Below are positions 7,285 through 15,096 of a stretch of 34,039 nucleotides of DNA, in pieces (position 1 is the stretch's first letter; every line of letters begins with the position of its first letter). Source of the DNA: a virus; the IMG/VR virus record IMGVR_UViG_3300035703_000272, positions 1 through 34,039 of that record; one strand, 5' to 3'. Below the pieces are notes generated by a model that saw nothing but the letters and a program-made list of their open reading frames with translations, was not told the origin of the DNA and ran no database searches. A program made the translations under genes and the position numbers.

Positions 7285-8565
7285 TTATATGGTACTTGGA
7301 GGTGGTGCGTTTGGATTCATTGGTTTATCATATCCTGGCAGAGATTCGTAACCTACCTTATCGCGCGCCTCATTAACTGAAATAATGCCAGCGTTAACCG
7401 TTGCAATATCAACGTAGGTGAGCTGACCTTTTTCTTCTAGGTTAGCGAATCCAAGCTCTTCACGTGCTTCGTTAACGGTCATAATACCAGCCTCAACCGC
7501 TTTCATTAAGCGATCGATCTTGGCTGCTCGCTCTTCTTGAATAGCTTCAATGCTATCGTAGTCAATACATATCTTTGGATTGTCAGAGTAAAATGGTTGT
7601 AGCGATCGGTTAAGTGCGCTATAGATCATCTTGCCAAGCGGAATAGCTGCTTCGCTGTAAAGCGCCTTGCGTGCTTCTTGGAAGTTACTATACGTCTTGT
7701 TGCTTGCATCGTTGAGCAGCTCGCTCGATAGGCCTAAAGCCATAACGATCATTCGCATTGATATCTGTATCGCCTCGCTCCATTCGGTTTCCTGAGGCTT
7801 ATCGCTAAAGCGTTGAAGCGTAGCGTTTTCGCTGATTATTTTTAATCGGTGCGCATTGGCTGCACCCGACTGCGCTTGCCATTGGTCCTTTAGCATATTA
7901 GCCTGAGCCTGCGTTATGCCAGGCATGCTGGCTATGATCGGTGGCGTACCACCACCTAAGGCAACATTCTTGTTCCACGTAATTGCGCTATTGTGCAGAT
8001 CAATCAGCTCGCCTAATGGAACACCTGGCGACATACCGTGAAAGTACTCGCGAAGGTTAGGCATCTTGATGTATATTACTTCTTCCTTGCCAAAGTACAC
8101 GTCACGGTTTTCACGGTACACATAGCCTGTTATCGGATTAATATAGTCACCTTGAATTGGATCAGTGTACTGCGATGGCATCACCACCAAGCCCAATGGA
8201 CGTTGATCGTAGTCGCTCTTGACGATGTTCAGATACCCCTCGCCAGTTGCGATGATGTACAAGCATAATAGCTGAATCATTTCTTCACGCGTTGTATCAC
8301 GCTCCATCATACGCAGGATAGGATGATCGGTCGTCGTCGTAGTACGTCCACGTGTGCTGCTTTCAATATAGATCGGCATGCTAGCTACCGTTCGTGACAA
8401 TAGCATAGCAGCAGCATAGAAAGGAGCGTTACGCTCGAAGGCTTGCTCAATTAGTTTGCGCTTATCCCAGCGCGTATAGTCTTGCCAGCCGTTACCCCAT
8501 AGGATACCTTGATATACACGACTTGGTAAACTCTTGCGATTGAATAGATTAGAATACCATGCCAT
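7285..8565 (-). CDS. Portal protein, HK97 gp3-like
   Basis: A 426-residue protein. The ATG at 8565, two bases after the terminase stop, is preferred over an in-frame TTG at 8580. Features of the HK97-type portal family include the N-terminal FERNAPFYAAAMLLSRTVAS helix, DHPILRMM with the following EMIQLLCLYIIATGEGYLNI, VIYIKMPNLREYFHGMSPG, and the helix around MALGLSSELLNDASNKTYSN. It forms the dodecameric DNA channel at the capsid vertex and docks the terminase. The Pro-rich C-terminus (NPNAPPPSTI) is ordinary. Position between terminase and protease is canonical. Confidence 0.94.
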   Translation of the reverse strand: MAWYSNLFNRKSLPSRVYQGILWGNGWQDYTRWDKRKLIEQAFERNAPFYAAAMLLSRTVASMPIYIESSTRGRTTTTTDHPILRMMERDTTREEMIQLLCLYIIATGEGYLNIVKSDYDQRPLGLVVMPSQYTDPIQGDYINPITGYVYRENRDVYFGKEEVIYIKMPNLREYFHGMSPGVPLGELIDLHNSAITWNKNVALGGGTPPIIASMPGITQAQANMLKDQWQAQSGAANAHRLKIISENATLQRFSDKPQETEWSEAIQISMRMIVMALGLSSELLNDASNKTYSNFQEARKALYSEAAIPLGKMIYSALNRSLQPFYSDNPKICIDYDSIEAIQEERAAKIDRLMKAVEAGIMTVNEAREELGFANLEEKGQLTYVDIATVNAGIISVNEARDKVGYESLPGYDKPMNPNAPPPSTI

Positions 8566-8567
8566 GT

Positions 8568-9863
8568 TTAAACGATCCAATAGTTATTGCGGTTGCCTGG
8601 ATACATACGTCCATAGATCTCCCAAAGTGCATATCGTGCCGTATCGGCATCGTGCGTTTTGACTCGACCTTCTTTGTAATCGGACGACTTGTCGAGGTCG
8701 CCATACTTGTCGGCTTTAGCAGCTTGAAGCGATTGATATACGTTGCGCTCAGCAGGATTGAACTTTACTAAGTCATTGCGTAGCGCCCAGTTAACGCATT
8801 GTATTGTGTCCTTAACTGGTGGGTTAGCCAATGGTACCTTGTATCGTAGACGATCACCGAACGCATCACCATACAATTCACGCACTGCCTTCCACATGCT
8901 GCCCGTTGCAAGTGCTGTACGGTTCTCGCCAGACGCATCGCCTAACAAGATGATGTTACCACGATGGTTCTTGTAATGTTCAATCAATTTTTGAGCGTCT
9001 TCGAAAACGGTCGCTTCCTTCATCTGAAAGCTCTCAACGCATCCAGCTAATGGCTGTGCCTTATCATTACGACCGAACTCTTGCCATGCGGATACGGCAC
9101 GGTACTCAACGTTAAAATCCCAACTAAGGTATAGATCTTGGTTAGCACTATAAACGCACTCTTGTCTGTGCTCTGGTAAGATGCTAAATAACCCAAGGCC
9201 TGTCAGCGATACGCGTCGGCCGTGAAGATAGCGGTCGAGCTGCGCTCCATCGTAGGTTGCGCGTAGTAGCTTTTCATAACGCTCACGGAAAGCGCGATCA
9301 GGATTGTCCTTAAGGCTGATCTCATAAAGCGTTCCGCCTTGATCTTCAACGAATTTATACAATGGCGCGTCTGGTTCGTCGGGCATCGATGTCACACGGA
9401 CCCGCGCTTGACCTTTACGGATACGGCTAACAAAGGTTGTGAGCGCTTCGGTTGAAAAGTAGCTGGCCTCGTCCGCCCATCCCCAACTATAAGCAACCGA
9501 TTCGATACGCTTAATGACATCGGCTTCGGCTGATCGTAAGTGAATGATCGACCCCATAACGTTGATGGTCATGGTCGATTGATTGAAGCGGTACGGTATG
9601 GCAAGCTGTTTGAATAACGGTTCGATGTCTTGAAAGTAAATATCGCGCGCCTGTTGCAGCGTATTCCACATCAAAAGCCCCTGGCTACCTGGCTGGCGAT
9701 CGAGCTCAGCAATGACGAATCGTGCACCGCACCAAGTTTTGCTTGAGCCCTTAGCGCCTACGATAGACACGAAGCGCGTATTACCAGCGACAAAGTCTGC
9801 TTGGTACGGGCGCATCGGTTGGATGACGCTATCTTCGGTGCTATAGCTTAGAGCTGCGTTCAA
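8568..9863 (-). CDS. terL: Terminase large subunit
   Basis: The packaging ATPase and nuclease, 431 residues. Walker A is GAKGSSKT (36-43) and Walker B is WADEAS (129-134). The RNase H-like nuclease follows with LSWDF (Asp249), ILLGDASGE (Asp309) and a late THDADTA (403-409), supplying the acidic metal ligands. The annotated TTG start overlaps the upstream stop as TTGA. An ATG at 9815 (MRPYQADFV) just before the Walker A region is an alternative and would still give a full ATPase. It is separated from the small subunit by five other genes, which is unusual. Confidence 0.95.
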   Translation of the reverse strand: MNAALSYSTEDSVIQPMRPYQADFVAGNTRFVSIVGAKGSSKTWCGARFVIAELDRQPGSQGLLMWNTLQQARDIYFQDIEPLFKQLAIPYRFNQSTMTINVMGSIIHLRSAEADVIKRIESVAYSWGWADEASYFSTEALTTFVSRIRKGQARVRVTSMPDEPDAPLYKFVEDQGGTLYEISLKDNPDRAFRERYEKLLRATYDGAQLDRYLHGRRVSLTGLGLFSILPEHRQECVYSANQDLYLSWDFNVEYRAVSAWQEFGRNDKAQPLAGCVESFQMKEATVFEDAQKLIEHYKNHRGNIILLGDASGENRTALATGSMWKAVRELYGDAFGDRLRYKVPLANPPVKDTIQCVNWALRNDLVKFNPAERNVYQSLQAAKADKYGDLDKSSDYKEGRVKTHDADTARYALWEIYGRMYPGNRNNYWIV

Positions 9864-10105
9864 GCGAAGGCAACGATATTGGATGCGGTCGTATCGGTGT
9901 TACTGACTCGTTTGACGCTCAGGTCAAGGAAAGTGCCAGCGTTAATATTCTTGATAATGACGCTTGAACTGCCATCATACGGGATGACGTTGATATTACC
10001 TGCTGTTCCTACGTATAGGTAACGAACAGCTATTGAAATGTTGGTCGTATCCGATGGTGTAACCGCTTCGAAGTAAGTGGACGATCCGCGTTCTGCTCTT
10101 TGCAT
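9860..10105 (-). CDS. Small spike-base-like beta protein (RcGTA rcc01079-type)
   Basis: An 81-residue protein, taking the ATG at 10105; a second ATG at 10117 lies inside a hairpin. The pattern AVTPSDTTNI, YLYVGTAGNINVI, INAGTFLDLSVKRV and TTASNIVAFA matches the small beta-sandwich family I know from spike-base proteins of the Rhodobacter gene transfer agent and many phages ('TPSDTT... LYVGTAG... VPAG... VRRV... TGI VA'). In those systems it sits at the head spike base. Here it directly precedes terL, away from other structural genes. Family recognition is from memory, not a search. Confidence 0.65.
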   Translation of the reverse strand: MQRAERGSSTYFEAVTPSDTTNISIAVRYLYVGTAGNINVIPYDGSSSVIIKNINAGTFLDLSVKRVSNTDTTASNIVAFA

Positions 10106-10108
10106 AAA

Positions 10109-10143
10109 TGCACACATTTAGAAGGTTCATCTAAATGTATGCA
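10109..10143 (-). promoter_or_regulatory. 13-bp hairpin at the junction of the sugar cassette and terL block
   Basis: On the minus-strand RNA a 13-bp stem (one G-U pair) TGCATACATTTAG / CTAAATGTGTGCA with a 9-base loop ends about 3 bases before the preferred ATG of the next gene. Read on the plus strand the same hairpin is followed by seven Ts (10145-10151) and would be an intrinsic terminator for antisense transcription. Confidence 0.6.
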
Positions 10144-10177
10144 CTTTTTTTAAAATATGTGTATGATTTTTAAAATT

Positions 10178-10825
10178 TTATTTGTATATCGCCTCGCACT
10201 TATCAAGAAACGTCTCGATGTGTTTATGCGTGCGGATCTGAAACATGTGATAACTCATCTCTATCGTGCCAATTCCGAACGTTGTACCGCATCCATACAC
10301 TGGCATTCCATCGCGCAGCTTCCAGAATGGCGCCTCAATTGGTGGGAAGTCGTAGCGTAAAGGCATGTAATATATGATCGGCTTACCGTGCGCTTCGTAG
10401 GCATAGGTTACCTCTTCGGCTACGTCGCCTCGCTCGGTCTCGGCAAATGACGGACGACCGATTGCGGTCCATTCGTGTAGGTTGATGCCCATAAAAGATG
10501 GGGCAACAAACACATGTTGATTATTTTCGATATGATTGCTGCGTTGAATGTTGCCTACTAGCTTACCTTTGCTTGCATGTAGCAGCGTCATTTCGATAGC
10601 TTGTAACGATAGCGGTATCGCATCGATGTCCATAATCAGTGCCACATCATAGCCTACGTTTAACGCATGTGACAGCATCCAATCGCAGGTTGCTCCGTGT
10701 GGCTTAGTTGTAAGTACCTGCTTGAACTCGATATCGCATCCAAGCTTGTACACGACTTTGCGCTGAGCTTCAACGATTGCAGGTGAGATATTGCCCATGT
10801 AAGGCGATAGTATTATTGGCTTCAT
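10178..10825 (-). CDS. Glycosyltransferase-like protein with DID motif
   Basis: A 215-residue cytoplasmic protein with an N-terminal Rossmann-like region and ALIMDIDAIPL, whose Asp66-Ile-Asp68 fits the metal- and nucleotide-sugar-binding DxD motif of GT-A transferases. Later it has AETERGDVAEEVTYAY and a conserved-looking PIIYYMPLRYDF. No transmembrane segment. It is the last of four sugar-related genes between the terminase subunits, coupled in an ATGA-type overlap with the FkbM gene. The donor and acceptor cannot be told; host surface glycan or virion protein are both possible. Confidence 0.6.
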   Translation of the reverse strand: MKPIILSPYMGNISPAIVEAQRKVVYKLGCDIEFKQVLTTKPHGATCDWMLSHALNVGYDVALIMDIDAIPLSLQAIEMTLLHASKGKLVGNIQRSNHIENNQHVFVAPSFMGINLHEWTAIGRPSFAETERGDVAEEVTYAYEAHGKPIIYYMPLRYDFPPIEAPFWKLRDGMPVYGCGTTFGIGTIEMSYHMFQIRTHKHIETFLDKCEAIYK

Positions 10826-11373
10826 TGGCGTACAAAGATTTGATCGTATCCGCAGTCGTAGGTCTGGTCGGTCAGTTCGTACCCGTGTGACTTCATGTAA
10901 AAAATAAACTCATCACGGTTTTTAAGGTGTATCATCTCTACCTGTATCTTGTCGATATCATACTCGAACAAATCGGTATCCATTATGACCTCTTCGTCCA
11001 TGCCTTCTATATCCACGAATAGGATATCGATGTGCCTAGGTGCGCTGTTAAGTACTTGCGATAGGGTAACCGTTGGGCAAAGGAACGAAGCTATCGTTGC
11101 ATCGTCATAGCCATGTTTTAAAATGTGGTTACGGTCGGTCGATGCAACTTCGTATCTAGGGCCGTCTAATGTGCTGTAATAAAATTCAATAATGCCTAAT
11201 TCTTTATCGCTCGGCACTACGGCAGCATTAATGACATACGCGTCTGGATACTTTGAGCGCAGTATCGGCACGTGATAGATATTAGCCTCCACCAAGATCA
11301 GCTTATTGTCAGCCGTGTAAAATTGCGTGACGTGGTCATCACCTACGCATGCGCCTAGTTGAATTATGTTCAT
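10822..11373 (-). CDS. FkbM-type SAM-dependent methyltransferase
   Basis: A 183-residue protein beginning with a short SAM-binding strand-loop (IIQLGACVGDD), a ribose-binding acidic residue in LILVEANIYH (Glu29), and the family hallmark IDILFVDIEGMDEEVI (Asp121, Glu123). FkbM enzymes usually O-methylate sugars or polyketides. Compared with full-length FkbM proteins (about 230-250 residues) it is slightly short but has all core motifs. It overlaps both neighbours by 4 bases, so it belongs to the sugar cassette and probably methylates a sugar added by the adjacent transferases. Confidence 0.78.
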   Translation of the reverse strand: MNIIQLGACVGDDHVTQFYTADNKLILVEANIYHVPILRSKYPDAYVINAAVVPSDKELGIIEFYYSTLDGPRYEVASTDRNHILKHGYDDATIASFLCPTVTLSQVLNSAPRHIDILFVDIEGMDEEVIMDTDLFEYDIDKIQVEMIHLKNRDEFIFYMKSHGYELTDQTYDCGYDQIFVRQ

Positions 11374-12221
11374 AGATTTGCAATGTAATCTTCAAGTTTA
11401 CGTGTTGGTGTCCAGCCTAGCTCCGTGCGTGCATCGTGGTTATCGCATACGCTTATCGGATAGTTGCCCTTCTGGTCAGGAACATTAACGTGAGTGATAT
11501 CTGGATATCTAGCTTTAAACATTTCGAATACCTTGTTAATGGTCACAGGCATATAAGCACCGAGCTCGAACTCACGGAGCTTGCTATCGGTATGCATAAT
11601 CTTTACAAGGCCGTCAACAATATCGTCCACATGTGTGAAGTCTCGCACTTGGTTGCCATTGCCTACGATCGTTAACGGTTCGTTTTTGGCTATCATACCA
11701 CGCCATTTGCCAATGAGTGCAGCTTGATCACCTTCAGTTATCTCATGTGGTCCGTACACGTTGTAGAAACGTGCTATACGTGTATCGACATCGAAGCACT
11801 TATGGTACATCATACATAGCTGTTCACTCATAAACTTGTACGTTGCGTATGGCGATATGTGCGGATCGTGCCAGCGTGAGGATGAACCGGCATAGATGAA
11901 CTTAAAACCGTACATGTAAGCATTGACTAGTATATCCTTTGTTAGCTTAGCGTTACTATCAAAGTAGGTTAATGGCAAACAAAAAGATGCTTGAATACGT
12001 GACAAGGCTGCAAGGTGAAAGCAAACGTCAATATTCTCATATATTTGCTTGTCGTATATATTTAATAATCGTGTATCATAATACTTGCAGCCATCCACGT
12101 GGTTTTCTTTTGTACCTACGCTATAGTTGTCGATTGATCGTACCTCATGCCCATCAGCAACGAGGCGTTTGATGAGGTTAGTACCAATGAATCCAGCACC
12201 ACCTGTGACTAATATTCGCAT
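11370..12221 (-). CDS. NAD-dependent sugar epimerase/dehydratase (extended SDR)
   Basis: A 283-residue enzyme with the nucleotide-binding GGAGFIG (7-13), acidic strand end SIDNYS, AGSSSRW (serine of the active site) and the catalytic Tyr125-x3-Lys129 in YATYK. FYNVYGP and VRDFTHVDDIVDG are standard for UDP-glucose 4-epimerase or dTDP-glucose dehydratase relatives. It would interconvert nucleotide sugars in the cytoplasm for the neighbouring transferases. The start has an AAGGA about 9 bases upstream. It overlaps the GT2 gene by 13 bases. Exact substrate cannot be read from sequence. Confidence 0.92.
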   Translation of the reverse strand: MRILVTGGAGFIGTNLIKRLVADGHEVRSIDNYSVGTKENHVDGCKYYDTRLLNIYDKQIYENIDVCFHLAALSRIQASFCLPLTYFDSNAKLTKDILVNAYMYGFKFIYAGSSSRWHDPHISPYATYKFMSEQLCMMYHKCFDVDTRIARFYNVYGPHEITEGDQAALIGKWRGMIAKNEPLTIVGNGNQVRDFTHVDDIVDGLVKIMHTDSKLREFELGAYMPVTINKVFEMFKARYPDITHVNVPDQKGNYPISVCDNHDARTELGWTPTRKLEDYIANL

Positions 12222-12877
12222 GCTAAGTTATCCTTGTAAAATTTCAATGTGTTGTCAGGTACATAGTAGTTGACTGTTGCTTGACCGCTACACGCTACGG
12301 TTATATCGTGCTTAATGCTTTGCATATGCTTAGTGAACATGCGGTCACCTAGCCATTGCCAATCAAAATGGAATAGGTGATGGATGTGGTCGCGTCTGAG
12401 CATCCAGCAGTTTGTATCGATTAGCGTATAACCGAAGTTGTTAGGCTTGCCCGTGCTCTCAAAGTTATCAATGCCTAAGTAGTTACCTTGCTGGTCGTAT
12501 AGCTTGCGCTTACTGTAGGCATAACCGTGCTGCTTTGCTATCGGAAGCAAGCTAGCTATGTGGTTTTGATTGATGTGATTGTCTTCGTCAAGTAACGCAA
12601 GGTAATCGCAGTCAATAAGCTGGCTATAGTGCGCGTATATGCGATGTCCGTTCCATTTGTTCTTGCCTGTGTTGTCCAGTAAGCTAGCTATACGTGCATA
12701 ATAGCCATTGCTTTTTTTTAGTATGTCAAGCGTGTTTTCGATAAACTCGCGGCCATCAATGACAAGCAGATGCCGTAACTGAGTAGCCAAAGGTATCTGC
12801 TGCTCGCTTACGCTATTGATGCAGCGTGTTAACTGTTCACTCGCGATCGTCGGTGTTAAGATGGTTATTCGTGTCAT
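12209..12877 (-). CDS. Family 2-type glycosyltransferase
   Basis: A 222-residue GT-A protein. It opens with the GT2 signature ITILTPTIASEQLTRCINSV, has LLVIDGREF and the DxD equivalent LALLDEDNH (Asp97-Glu-Asp99), and a further WLGDRMFTKH in the acceptor region. No transmembrane segment. The gene overlaps the 3' end of the small terminase gene by 41 bases in another frame, showing that the sugar cassette is well integrated in the packaging operon. It would transfer a hexose to an unknown acceptor. Confidence 0.83.
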   Translation of the reverse strand: MTRITILTPTIASEQLTRCINSVSEQQIPLATQLRHLLVIDGREFIENTLDILKKSNGYYARIASLLDNTGKNKWNGHRIYAHYSQLIDCDYLALLDEDNHINQNHIASLLPIAKQHGYAYSKRKLYDQQGNYLGIDNFESTGKPNNFGYTLIDTNCWMLRRDHIHHLFHFDWQWLGDRMFTKHMQSIKHDITVACSGQATVNYYVPDNTLKFYKDNLACEY

Positions 12878-13283
12878 TAGTTTCGATGTCCTTATCTGTG
12901 GTTACTATCACTAGTTTTCGGCTGCCCTGCGTAACATCTTCGGTCTGCACTAGGTTACCGTATTTTTTAGGCTTAATTTTTGATGCCGTCCATTTGATCG
13001 TGTCGATCCTCAGTTCATTCTGGCGCAATTCAATCTGATCGTTCACTTGGCTATCAGCAATGTCCATAATCATGTCCACACGTACATCCGCTTGAATATC
13101 GCGCGCGCGCATGTATTGCTGTAAAAATGTAGGATGTTTCTCAAGCCAGTTGTACACGGTTTTCAGGGTCGGAGTGTTTGGCTCCTTGCAAAATGAAGTG
13201 AGCGACTTGCCAATTATAAGCCAGTCGCATATGCGATCTGCCATCTCCTGCGTGAAATCGCTAGGTCTTCCAACATCATTCAT
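12837..13283 (-). CDS. terS: Terminase small subunit
   Basis: A 148-residue DNA-recognition subunit. GRPSDFTQEMADRICDWLI followed by TLKTVYNWLEKHPTFLQQY is the helix-turn-helix characteristic of this small-terminase family, and IDTIKWTASKIKPKKYG is its conserved central helix. The C-terminus is polar and likely disordered (TNDTNNHLNTDDRE). It would bind pac or cos DNA and hand it to the large subunit. Upstream of the ATG there is a GAGG five bases away. The large subunit gene lies about 3 kb downstream beyond a sugar cassette. Confidence 0.88.
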   Translation of the reverse strand: MNDVGRPSDFTQEMADRICDWLIIGKSLTSFCKEPNTPTLKTVYNWLEKHPTFLQQYMRARDIQADVRVDMIMDIADSQVNDQIELRQNELRIDTIKWTASKIKPKKYGNLVQTEDVTQGSRKLVIVTTDKDIETNDTNNHLNTDDRE

Positions 13284-13770
13284 AGTACCTCGCCTTTAGT
13301 TTGTTCACATAGTGCATAAAGTTGCTATTGTTTATCACTCTATCTAGCTCACCTTCGTACAATTTAGCGATAATATCCATTAGTTGCTTTGCCTTAGCTT
13401 TCGATATATCAGCAGGCAATGGTTCGTTTGGATCGTATTGCCAGTTATCTGGCTTTGGCGGGCAAGAGCTGTGCTCAGGTGTTGCCGTGCGCATCGAGGT
13501 GCGAGCGCGTAGCCATTCGGTAAACGCCATAGCGTGTGCACGTGCGTTCGTACCTTTGAGCTCAACACTGCCGTAGTGCAATGCGCTAAAGAATGCCTTA
13601 AGTACAACTTCCATGTGTTCGTGCTCAGGAAAGTTAACGTTGTCGGCAACGAGCAGATCGAAGAGCAGCTTCTTTTCATGTACGGTTACGTCTTTGCCTA
13701 GCACGCGGAAGTGATAGTCAAAGATGTCATCGATCTCAGGTGTTAGTATGCAGGGTCTAGTCTTCTTCAT
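13276..13770 (-). CDS. Unknown protein between replication gene and small terminase
   Basis: 164 residues from the ATG at 13770 (MKKTRPCILTPE), which overlaps the replication gene stop by 14 bases; in-frame starts further upstream would run deeper into that gene. It is largely helical, with a Pro-rich middle (SSCPPKPDNWQYDPNEPLP) and a final helix. No catalytic or metal-binding pattern is apparent. The stop overlaps the terS start by eight bases. By position it may assist replication initiation, for instance as a helicase-loading partner, but this is a guess. Confidence 0.6.
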   Translation of the reverse strand: MKKTRPCILTPEIDDIFDYHFRVLGKDVTVHEKKLLFDLLVADNVNFPEHEHMEVVLKAFFSALHYGSVELKGTNARAHAMAFTEWLRARTSMRTATPEHSSCPPKPDNWQYDPNEPLPADISKAKAKQLMDIIAKLYEGELDRVINNSNFMHYVNKLKARYYE

Positions 13771-14485
13771 AAAGGTGTGATAAATCAGGCCATTTAACTT
13801 CTTTTTCAATTTTCACGCGGTATCGCGGATCGTGCAAGGAACGGTTGATCCAGTTGCTAGCTGCGCTGCGCCAGTCCATTATAGGTAGGTTGTTGCTTTT
13901 AAGCCAGCCTTGTGAGTCGTAATGGTTAAAGAACCGTTCCGCTTCCTGTGCGTTCGATCCAGCATCGATAAACATCTGAACCATAGCATCGTCTTTCGAA
14001 TGCTTCGGGAATGGCGGCTTATCTTTATCCTTGTCTTTATCCTTGTCCTTATCCATATCCTTTACTATGTCCATATTTTTATCTTTATCTTTATCTTTAG
14101 ATCCTATAATGGGGCTATCAAGCCCCTTGCTAGCCCCTTGTTTTTTATCATCGATAAGCGATGTAAGGCCGTGTTTCTGTAAAATTTGTATAACGGATTG
14201 TGAAACCTTATCCCCTTTCAATGATCCATATTGGAAGTCGATAAATTTTTTAATGATCCAGTATGTATCATCTAGCTTTTGAATACGATCGGACATGTAC
14301 CTAATTACTTCCGACTGTTCCAATGATTCACCAATCATAAACTGTGCTTTACGAAAGTTTACCTTCCATATACCGGCATGATCGCATTCATCCAATAGGT
14401 ATATCCAAAACAATTTATACTTAGATGGCAGTTCTGAAAACCAAGGATCATCCCACTTTTTAGTATCTGTAAAGCGTTTAGCCAT
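13757..14485 (-). CDS. Replication initiator-like protein (DnaD/DnaT type C-terminus)
   Basis: 242 residues from the ATG in MAKRFTDTKKW, chosen because GGGAGGA lies seven bases upstream and the upstream stop overlaps as TAATG. The N-terminal domain (1-105) has the winged-helix look of phage replication proteins (SKYKLFWIYLLDECDHAGIW). A linker of alternating Lys-Asp (about 130-156) follows. The C-terminal domain has AERFFNHYDSQGW and MDWRSAASNWINR, the pattern of DnaD/DnaT-like primosome proteins. No polymerase or helicase gene exists here, so it probably recruits host replication machinery to the phage origin. Confidence 0.75.
   Translation of the reverse strand: MAKRFTDTKKWDDPWFSELPSKYKLFWIYLLDECDHAGIWKVNFRKAQFMIGESLEQSEVIRYMSDRIQKLDDTYWIIKKFIDFQYGSLKGDKVSQSVIQILQKHGLTSLIDDKKQGASKGLDSPIIGSKDKDKDKNMDIVKDMDKDKDKDKDKDKPPFPKHSKDDAMVQMFIDAGSNAQEAERFFNHYDSQGWLKSNNLPIMDWRSAASNWINRSLHDPRYRVKIEKEVKWPDLSHLYEED
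14029..14099. repeat. Lys-Asp coding hexanucleotide repeats
   Basis: Two runs of an imperfect 6-base repeat, (TTATCC/CTTGTC type on the plus strand) at about 14029-14060 and 14079-14099, encode the Lys-Asp linker of the replication protein. Such repeats can change length by slippage without breaking the frame. Confidence 0.7.
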
Positions 14486-15036
14486 TAATAGATCCTCCCG
14501 TATTTTCTGTTGTAACATATACCACCTACATATCTAAACGCTGTATTTATACTATCTTCAGTTCCATCGTAATATTGAATGTATGCAATGTTTATCGCTT
14601 CGCATACTTCAACTACGCCAAACTGCTTAATAAACTTTTTATAGTTTATAACACCTATTTCGGTCAATACTCTTCCATAGAGTTCATTAATAAGATTACT
14701 AACTATTGTAAGCGACTGATCCTCTTCGTCTATTAATTGCTTTTGCCATGTGGCAAGCATTTCAAGTTGATTTTTACGCTCCTGAATTATGTCTAGTTGA
14801 TGCTTACGCTTTAATAATATTTCATTGTCAGACAATATCTTGTTGCTTTTTCCAGCATTACAAGATTGACAAGATGTAATCAAGTTCATAATGTCATTCT
14901 CACCACCCTTAGATAATGGATATATATGATCTATATGTAGTATAACTTTAGGCGCTGATTCACCACAGTATTGACATGTAAATTTATCTCTTTTAAATAT
15001 TTCAAAGCGTAACTTTTTACTTATTCCTTTTCTCAT
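14485..15036 (-). CDS. HNH endonuclease
   Basis: 183 residues from the ATG at 15036; the longer reading frame upstream runs through a terminator and is rejected. The HNH core is complete: CQYC (21-24), HIDHIYPLSKGG with His34 and His37, N51 in IMNLIT, and CQSC (56-59), so a zinc ribbon and a beta-beta-alpha-metal site are expected. A helical C-terminal half (65-183) of unknown role follows, ending with AFRYVGGICYNRKYGRIY. It could be a homing endonuclease or a nicking enzyme in replication or packaging. It is separated from the terminator by about 9 bases and coupled to the replication gene. Confidence 0.85.
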   Translation of the reverse strand: MRKGISKKLRFEIFKRDKFTCQYCGESAPKVILHIDHIYPLSKGGENDIMNLITSCQSCNAGKSNKILSDNEILLKRKHQLDIIQERKNQLEMLATWQKQLIDEEDQSLTIVSNLINELYGRVLTEIGVINYKKFIKQFGVVEVCEAINIAYIQYYDGTEDSINTAFRYVGGICYNRKYGRIY

Positions 15037-15044
15037 GTTGTTAC

Positions 15045-15096
15045 AAATAAAAAACCCAACTCTGGGTGCGGTGCTGATCGCATTGCCAGAATTGGG
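15045..15096 (-). terminator. Intrinsic terminator immediately before the HNH gene
   Basis: On the minus strand CCCAATTCTGG pairs with CCAGAGTTGGG (11 bp, one G-U), closing a 20-base loop that can fold further (TGCG / CGCA), followed by TTTTTTATTT. It ends about 9 bases before the HNH ATG, leaving no room for a new promoter, so downstream replication and packaging genes need read-through or anti-termination. Confidence 0.85.
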
